Assembly: GCA_964019415.1 (NCBI GenBank)
Contig: OZ025881.1
Location: 2,979,780-3,043,779, forward strand
Origin: Ianthella basta
Taxonomy: Eukaryota > Porifera > Demospongiae > Verongiida > Ianthellidae
Direction: 5' to 3'
DNA length: 64,000 nucleotides
The translations under genes and the position numbers were made by a program. Numbering within the stretch: the stretch's first letter is position 1; every line of letters begins with the position of its first letter. Below the pieces are notes generated by a model, which ran no database searches, was not told the origin of the DNA, and was given only the letters and a program-made list of their open reading frames with translations. This document shows, piece after piece, positions 57,329 to 64,000 of this stretch.

Positions 57329-60300
57329 TCAAGGCAGCTCCAGAGGGCTTGCCTCCTCTTCCTTGTTGCTTCCGCCACTGCAGGTCAGTTCATCCCTCTC
57401 TTGTTCAGCTCCAGTAGGTGGCTCCTGAGGGTCTTCTCTGCTGGCGCTGGCAGTGGCCTGTTCACATTGCTGTTCTACCTCACTTGGTCCGTACTCCCTC
57501 CAAATGTCGGCAGAGAGGTAGTCCTTGAGCATGTTACAGCTGATCTCCCACAGCTGCTCCTGGTGGGACTGGTTCCTGTGACAGGCAGGGATAAGACAGG
57601 AAAGCTAGTGCAACTACATATAGGTTGGGTTGCATTCTCTGTTATATCTCTTGCTCAACTACACTAACTCACATTGCTGCAGCTGAGGTTTGAGCAGGTC
57701 GGCAGTCACTGTAGTAGACAAACTCCTCCTTGTTCAACTCTGGGTTGACTGCAGCATTCAGCGTGGTGGCAGCTCCTTTAGTTGAATCTCTCGTCATACC
57801 TGTATTAATGACATAGGCATATGGGCCAACATAAACCACCACTGCCACAACAACATAAACAACAATGCACTAATTGTCACTTTGGAGACCTTAGAACCCT
57901 ACAACAAGTTACATCAGCTTACCCAGGAAATTGAACGATATCCTCATTGCATTTAACAGCTTCCAGTCTTCATAGTTACGATGAATCTCTGTCCGTACCT
58001 ACAGTACGTGTGCATTACAAGTATGCGTACATGAGTGTGTGTTCGTGTGTATGTGTACGGAAGTATGTGCCATCACAGTGATACACACCACAAAAGGTGT
58101 TGCATTATATAGAGGTGTTAGGTAATAAACTGATAAGATAAATACTTATTGGTAACATAGAAATTGGCATTTCCACAGCCTTTCAAATTAGAAGTTGGTC
58201 GAGCATATCTGCTCATCTCCAATGCTGGCCATTTAAAGAGTCCTCCAGGTTGCTGTTAATTAGTGGCAAACACCCTTCTAGCGATCCACACGAGAATCAG
58301 CTGTTGTAGTCTCTCAAGCTGAGCCATTTACATCTAGACACAACTACAGCAACTGCACTCTATTGACGACAAAGCCTAAATTATTGCCACGCATTCAGCA
58401 AAACTAGATTTCCTGAAGTTGTTTGAGTTCATTTCTGGGGATATTTCTTTTCAATTAAACTATTTCAGTAAATTTAAGGAAGTACCCATCCATTAATGAT
58501 TCTCACCAATTTATGGGAATTTCCTTGTCTATCATATTTGTAATAAGGAACATCAGCACCCTGTACAATTGTGCAAGGGGTGAAGTGATTGGTTCTGTCG
58601 TCGTTGCTGTTGTCACAACACAATTTTTGGCAGAGCTCAACATCTAGGCACCTATGCTACCTGTAAACTCCACAAAGGGGTTGACACTTGTGGAAAACTA
58701 GCTCCAGCTCCTTCTAATTCATTCAAGACTGCTGGAGTTCGCAGCATTTGCCGACTATGTGATGCTTTCTGTGGGCCACCATTTTTGCCATGAATATAAA
58801 ATGGCGGCACCCAAATATTAAATAGCTATATATATACCTGCGTACAATGGATGCTTCACAGGCAGCTATCATCTTGGTACTGTTCCACATCGTATGGTCA
58901 TCAGCTGTTCTGCCCAACGTTCATACAAAATAGGATCACACCACTCACATTGCAGTAGAAAAGCTATAGCTATAGCTACACAGAATAGCCTTCACTGCTA
59001 TGTATACCGTAGGTAATTGCATTCTATTGTTACCTGCACTGTATTAACTATATATACAGTATGCAAGCCTGTGTCCATATGTTTCATAACCTGTCATACA
59101 TTATATACACTTAATGCTTTCATTCCTATCTCCTTGTTCACGCTTTTGCTTCAATAGCACTAGCTAGCTAGCTATCCTGCGTGGGGTAAGACTCTATAAG
59201 TGCTATATAAGTACTCTAGTTGGTTGTACGGTTATAGTTACAGAGCCAGGTGTAATGTACCCTAAAGGAAGCTTTGAGCCAGTGCTGCTATATACTTCAA
59301 GCGATCTATGTGAAAGTGATTAACTACCAAACATGCATGATGCAGTAGGTGTCGAGTACCCACCATCCCCGGGTGAACTGCTGACACCACAACACCTTTA
59401 CCCTTTAGCCGTCTGTGCAGAGCAGCCCCCATCATGATCTGTACACATAACAAGAAGAATGGGCATGACAACTGGATATGATCAATGGAATACCTTTCCT
59501 AGAAACATACAGTCACAGAGCAGAAACTCTTCGAAGAAGATGTGCCAAGAGTAGATAGGAGCTTGGCTGTGAATGATTATCACATTATTGGAGAGCATGA
59601 ACCCTAGTCCTTGCAGCTAATAATTGTGTACAAATCAATCAATCCTCTATTGGACATTAGAATCCCAATTAGTGGGGTTTGACTATACCATAGTATTATA
59701 AGTTCAAGAATTAAGATGTAGTAATATAATGGTAGCTATGTACTTGCAAATCAAGTAATAATATAGCTCTATACAGAATATGCAGTATCTATAGTTTGTA
59801 TCTTGGTCATGTGACACATCAAAGGCACTGGCAGTGGGGCAAACCTGATGCCAAGTCATGTGGGCCGTGGTACAACAACCCAAATGAGAGCTACTTTATG
59901 GGTTGTATTGCACAAACTGGTAATTTGAGCTGCTTCTACGGCACTACAACTTGCGAACTGAAATCTCCTTCTGTTTGTGTCCCTTGACACAGCCCATGCT
60001 CAGAAAATGCATGGTTAGTGCCCACTTTGTGTTCTTTGCTGTACTCATAAGGAATAGACCGCTTGGCAAATTCATCTGCTTGCACCAGGTCAAATGTAGA
60101 AACTGGTTGAAGGTTGACTGCTCTACCATGACATATGGCAACAAAATCGGTGCTAATTTTTGGGCCTAAATTCAAATACAGCCAGTCAAGACCAGCTGCA
60201 GAATGTGTCATGTGACCAGGATACAAACCATTCATATCATAGCAAATTAGAGTGTATCCAGTTTCTCATACTTGCCTTCAGGCAGTTCATACTCTTGTGC

Positions 60301-62623
60301 TCGGGTGACAAGCAGGATACACTCTAAATTGCTATATATATACAGTAGACTGAACATAGATATTGCACAGATACAGTATTCAGATATTTATTATAGAATA
60401 GATATAGTCACAGATAGAATAGTGGAAGATACACAGTGTTCTACTAAGTATAGGCTAATAGTATAACCTGAGTGACTGCCATCATAGACCCTGTGAACTA
60501 GGATGCTTCCTATTATGTAGAATCCACTGGCATGCAGACTTATGACTCATAGCTTACATTGAAGAGCTTAGTAGAACCATATTGTTTGTAACGGTTGTAG
60601 TCAAGCTCTCCTTCAAGGCTGCTTGGATTAAATGGGTTGGCCATTTTGTGACCAACTGATGACACAATGACCACTCTGGCATCAGGTGCTGAAGTCAAGA
60701 TGAGTGGGAGGAGCTCTAGAGTCAGCAGAAAGTGACCAAGGTGGTTCACCTGTAGTGGGAGTTGCAAGGAGGATGGATGACAGTTATGGTATACAAATCG
60801 ACATAGTGTGGGCACATGCCTGCATGTAGGGGCATCTGTAGCATGCATGACAAACATTCCATAGATGTCTTTGTGTGCGTGTGTAGTGCACTGTGTGCCA
60901 AAGTATGTATGTGTGTGTGTGTGTGAGGGGGGGTATGGTGTTGTTCACTTGAAACTGCTGTTCATGTCCATCCTCTGTTGTATCTAACAAATGGATAAAT
61001 GGATAAAATGCACAAATATATATATTCACTTCACAGTCTTTTGTATAGTGCACATATACCATACAATAACATATCAACAAAGATACCAGAAGTCATTCTA
61101 TTCAACTTAAGATGACTAACCATAAAGGTTGAATGAAATTCCTGCATTGTTGATGAGGAGGTGAAGAGGTAGTCCCTTTTGTTTGTAGTCTTCAGTGAAC
61201 CTCTTTACTGACTGTAAAGATGCCAAGTCCAGAGGCATGAACTCCACACTGATGGACTTGTCTGGATGCTCCCGAGACACCTCCTCAGTCATGCGGGTGA
61301 TGGCCTGAGGGAAGAGAGCAACAGTTGCGGGATGCACAAATTGTAGTCTGCACAGAAGAAGTGTAGCACTGAAAGTTGCCTAGGCAGTCTTAGTGCTGTG
61401 TCTGTTGGCATGCAGAAATGACTGGCTCCTGCAGCAAGTCAGTATGGTCTCATGTCAGTTTACTGCTTTACTAAGATTGACTCTTAAGAATCAATGTCAA
61501 ATTGTGACAGAGGTGGAGCCTAGATGCAATATGTGGTCTGCTTGGCATGCTGTTCCATGCAGTAGCCAAAAACATTGAACAAGGATCGAAGCAATCTATT
61601 GTGTATGCTAGCAACTGCATTTCCGGTTCTAGCAATCAAAATGGACTCATAGCTATAATTTTTAAGGGCAGCTGACTTTTTTCTCCCACATCCTTTGTAT
61701 AACCTTACAAACCCTGCCTTTTCTACATGCCTTGTCTAATACCCACATCACCCTGTCAACCCACTTCATGATCTGCCAATTAACCTTCTGCCATCTCATT
61801 CATCAGTTTCTCTTTCCTCTCCTCGATCTGCTACAAATGCACACCGCTACATAATGTGGTTAACATCTAGCTTCCACTTCTCTAATTTTACAATTCTTCT
61901 ATTATACAGAGTCTCTCATTCTACTTAATCTATGTACACCACCTGCTAGTTTCAATCTTCCTTTCTGGTTGTTCCCTCTTGTGTAAACTTAAGCACCCTC
62001 CTCCTTTGGCTCTTATGCTCTACTCTCCACTCACTGTGCCTTACATTCAGCATCCATTAAGCTACCAATCATTTCCAGCTATGATTTCCCTCTAGCTGCT
62101 TCCCTCCAAACTTCTCTCACTTCCTCTAATGCTATGTCCTTCAATAGCTGCTTCACTGTCCACCTGCTCTTGGCCTCCGCCTCGAAATTACATTATATAA
62201 CATATGTTACGCGCATACCTCTATACAGTGCTTTATGTGTATATTTACGTAATAGTGCTTGCTTCACCTTGATCCTGTACCCTGTGTGGAGTCCAACCCT
62301 AGCTACACAGTAACTGTATGTATTATAGTATACAGCCCACCAAGTGCCCTGCCCATGCACCTGGTCTCGTAGCTAGCTATGCTATGTAGCTATCCAGACA
62401 CAACAGTGTAGGAGAGGGAGGCGGATGGAAATAGATTAGTTGACTTTAGTTACCACGTACTCACATTTCTGGACCTCTCCTCGCTCCTACACGCAATGAC
62501 TACGTGTGCTCCCAGTACGGCCAGTCCCTTGGCCGTCTCGTATCCAATTCCAGTGTTTCCGCCCGTCACAACAGCCACTCTACCGCACTGGTCGACCTCA
62601 GGATAGGACAAACGAGCACCCAT
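57329..62623 (-). CDS. SDR gene A, RDH/WWOX/DHRSX-like, complete (8 exons, about 364 aa)
   Basis: Exons on the minus strand: 62465-62623, 61121-61304, 60949-60983, 60558-60749, 59364-59438, 57923-57998, 57673-57799 and 57329-57575. All are GT-AG; the total is 1095 nt with a TGA stop. Motifs: [39 protein letters not shown] (catalytic), [18 protein letters not shown] and [13 protein letters not shown]. The C-terminal tail is shorter and differs from that of B and C (ending EEEASPLELP). Exon 6 (VRTEIHRNYEDWKLLNAM...) differs from the C/B version. A lies outside the duplicated blocks and is the most diverged of the five, so it may be closest to the founder. No defect was seen. Confidence 0.9.
59794..60228. 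mobile_element. 0.44 kb TIR MITE in intron 4 of gene A
   Basis: The left end GTTTGTATCTTGGTCATGTG and the inverted right end GTTTGTATCCTGGTCACATG match closely, both followed by ACACAT. Short open frames inside have no family match. Confidence 0.7.
60241..60332. repeat. Hairpin with about 20-bp arms
   Basis: AGCAAATTAGAGTGTATCC at left pairs with GGATACACTCTAAATTGCT at right. It sits 12 bp from the MITE at 59794-60228. Confidence 0.7.
61950..62190 (-). pseudogene. Possible degraded coding relic, unrecognised
   Basis: The reverse complement reads SRWTVKQLLKDIALEEVREV followed by WREAARGKS, then stops soon interrupt it. The strand bias (purine-rich sense strand) runs from about 61670 to 62190. 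It looks like a remnant of a transposon-type or host ORF in intron 1 of gene A. The family is unknown. Confidence 0.3.
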
Positions 62624-62707
62624 TCTATTTCAATTCCGCACGCTTCACGCGACTTAAGGGTTGTATAAGCCTTTCACACGGACCGCTTAACCCGGAATCG
62701 TAATCCC

Positions 62708-63800
62708 GTGTCACAGTTTATTTTATCCCCGGTATAAAGTTTCCCCCGGGCTAACGGAAGATTGATTAGAGGACGCAGAAATGACGATAGAAGCCAATAA
62801 AAAGCAAGCTACTGCAGGATGAGACGTACCACTGCAGCATGCACAGACTGTTGAGGGACAATATCAGCGAACCCAGCACTTCCTTTCAGTTTGTAGTCCA
62901 TGCAGAATACTAGACCAATCGTGTTAACTGGCGATCACGGACTAGTCTTTGCCTTTGTACAATGGCTGGGACACTTGTATATAATAATAATGTGGGAACC
63001 TTTAGCCAGAAGGCTACTCTTCCAGGCACCCACAATACATTCATAGTACAAACAACACAGATAGACACTCACAGACACACATACAATAAATCAGTTTGTT
63101 ATTTGTTCAGTGGGGCTGCTTGTTGTCAGGAGGGTGCTGCCACCGAAAACGTTTCTGCCATGGTCTGGGCTTGAGCTTGAGCTTGAGAGATACAAAGTAG
63201 GGGGGATGGAATAAACGTGACACCGGTGTCAGGGTTTATTCTATCCTTCCCATTTTGTATCACCACGGTTAAAATAGACTAGGATGCTTTATCCCCCGAC
63301 GCTGTATTTCTTTGCTCTTCTTGGTGCATTCTACCCCAGGGGGTTGTTGTGACCTCCATTTGACCCTTCTGGGACAAGTAGTTGTTCACATTCGGACAGT
63401 TTCCTCCTCTTCGCATGCTACTTTGCAGCGATTTTGCACCAGCACAACGATGTCCGCCAGTTTGAGGAATTGCACGCCATCCTGCTACTTGGCGCTGCTT
63501 AAAACATTTCTGCTCTTTGCAGTAGGGCCCTCTTGGCATTCTCAGAGCGTCCATGGGACAGGACAAGTGTCCCAGCCTTAGCTCAAAGACAAAAACTTCC
63601 CGGCGATCGTCGGTTAACGCGATAGACGTATTATTCTGCATACACCTCAAATGAAGTGCAAGACTTGGAGATTTGGACGCTTAACAGTGGTCTCATCCTG
63701 CAGTAGGAAGCATTTTACTAGCTTCTATCGTCAGTTCTCTGTCGCTTAATTGACTTTCGGTTACCCGGGGGGATACTTTATACGGGGGAAATTTTTGTCA
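62708..63800. mobile_element. 1.1 kb element with about 110-bp inverted ends
   Basis: The left arm (including GGTATAAAGTTTCCCCCGGG and GACGATAGAAGCC, then CTACTGCAGGATGAGAC) recurs inverted at 63688-63800. The interior has an open minus-strand frame of 123 codons (63279-63650) with no family resemblance. A 73-bp palindrome occupies 63189-63261. Likely a non-autonomous DNA transposon, or two elements joined head to head. Confidence 0.65.
63189..63261. repeat. 73-bp palindrome centred on ACACCGGTGTCA
   Basis: GATACAAAGTAGGGGGGATG at left pairs with the inverse ending TTTGTATC at right. The motif GTGTCA-GTTTATT-TATCC seen here also occurs at the left end of the enclosing element (62708-62730). 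Confidence 0.75.
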
Positions 63801-63840
63801 CGTGAAAATTGGACCCCCATAATATACGTTCCCCCCGGTT

Positions 63841-63860
63841 CAAATATTTCGAAATATTTG
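63841..63860. repeat. Perfect 20-bp palindrome
   Basis: CAAATATTTCGAAATATTTG is exactly self-complementary. Confidence 0.9.
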
Positions 63861-63913
63861 GACCACTATACTGAAATATAAGTTCCCTACATTCCACACA
63901 TGAATGGCGTGTG

Positions 63914-63991
63914 AGCGAAATAGCGGGTCACACTCCGAACGAAATGGCGGTTCACACATCGAACGAAATGGCGGGCACTAGCGCCTATAAA
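63914..63991 (+). promoter_or_regulatory. Possible promoter at right edge: GAAATGGCGG repeats and TATAAA
   Basis: Three 24-bp tandem units carry GAAATRGCGG (63916, 63941 and 63965), followed by TATAAA at 63986-63991. The motif resembles YY1-type ATGGCGG sites. A plus-strand transcript could start just beyond the window; no coding sequence is visible here. Confidence 0.35.
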
Positions 63992-64000
63992 GAGAGTGGA

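Noticed and set aside
63279..63650. 123-codon minus-strand frame
   Set aside because: It is contained in a terminal-inverted-repeat element, with no recognisable domain and no splice or promoter support.
1..64000. Possible reassignment of TAG as a sense codon (in-frame TAG in the RTE ORF twice and in the Crypton fragment)
   Set aside because: SDR genes B, C and D end at TAG exactly where homologous proteins end. The interrupted frames are decaying transposons.
1..64000. CRISPR arrays, bacterial operons, ribosome-binding sites
   Set aside because: Spliced genes, LINEs and LTR elements show a eukaryotic nuclear genome. The tandem repeats seen are minisatellites without spacer variety.

Overview
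The window is from a repeat-rich eukaryotic nuclear genome, almost certainly an invertebrate animal. Genes are split into short exons by GT-AG introns. The mobile elements are animal-type: Ty3/gypsy, RTE LINE, Crypton-like, hAT-like, and a helicase-encoding DNA transposon. Short AT-rich words such as TAGCTAGC, TGCATGCA and GTACATGTAC are common. My best guess is a demosponge, but that guess is weak; another early-branching metazoan is possible.

The host content is a tandem array of short-chain dehydrogenase/reductase (SDR) genes, all on the minus strand. From right to left they are A (57329-62623), B (30728-41567), D (17296-30181), C (8050-14365) and E (1054-6848, running off the left edge). 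Degraded copies lie between C and D and between B and A. A, B and C each have eight exons with identical phases (159, 184, 35, 192, 75, 76, 127 nt and a variable last exon). They encode RDH/WWOX/DHRSX-like proteins of about 364-376 residues. D has seven recognisable exons; I could not find its exon 6. B has lost the canonical splice donor of exon 2.

The array grew by duplication of a block. Positions 1-15640 (E + C + pseudogene) are paralogous to 25516-42835 (D + B + pseudogene). Differences between the blocks are mostly insertions, and each block supplies the empty site for insertions in the other. Block 1 holds a 2.7 kb composite insert with a Crypton-type fragment, a 0.7 kb palindrome-rich insert and a 1.2 kb hAT-like element. 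Block 2 holds a 63-bp MITE, a 5'-truncated LINE and a 5.4 kb transposon.

The most interesting element is that transposon (34424-39822). It has TAGTCTCG termini and a 9-bp target duplication. Its two convergent genes are a seven-exon DUF6589-like transposase (plus strand) and a RecQ-like SF2 helicase (minus strand). It resembles the helicase-bearing Academ lineage. Each gene carries one apparent lesion. Two tiny palindromic MITEs (7141-7226 and 30319-30381) have related termini and also 9-bp duplications, so they are plausible non-autonomous relatives.

The right part is mainly repeats: a CRE-rich, GC-rich stretch with an unrecognised ORF (43270-43820); a foldback element (44969-49512) with an RTE LINE inserted in it (45693-48749, two in-frame TAG codons); and a young full-length Ty3/gypsy element (50111-55580, LTRs differing at two sites). 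Intact gene A follows, then a terminal-inverted-repeat element and a possible promoter at the right edge. A second, decayed gypsy copy (about 20600-23865) lies in the large intron of D. I saw no rRNA, tRNA or CRISPR array.
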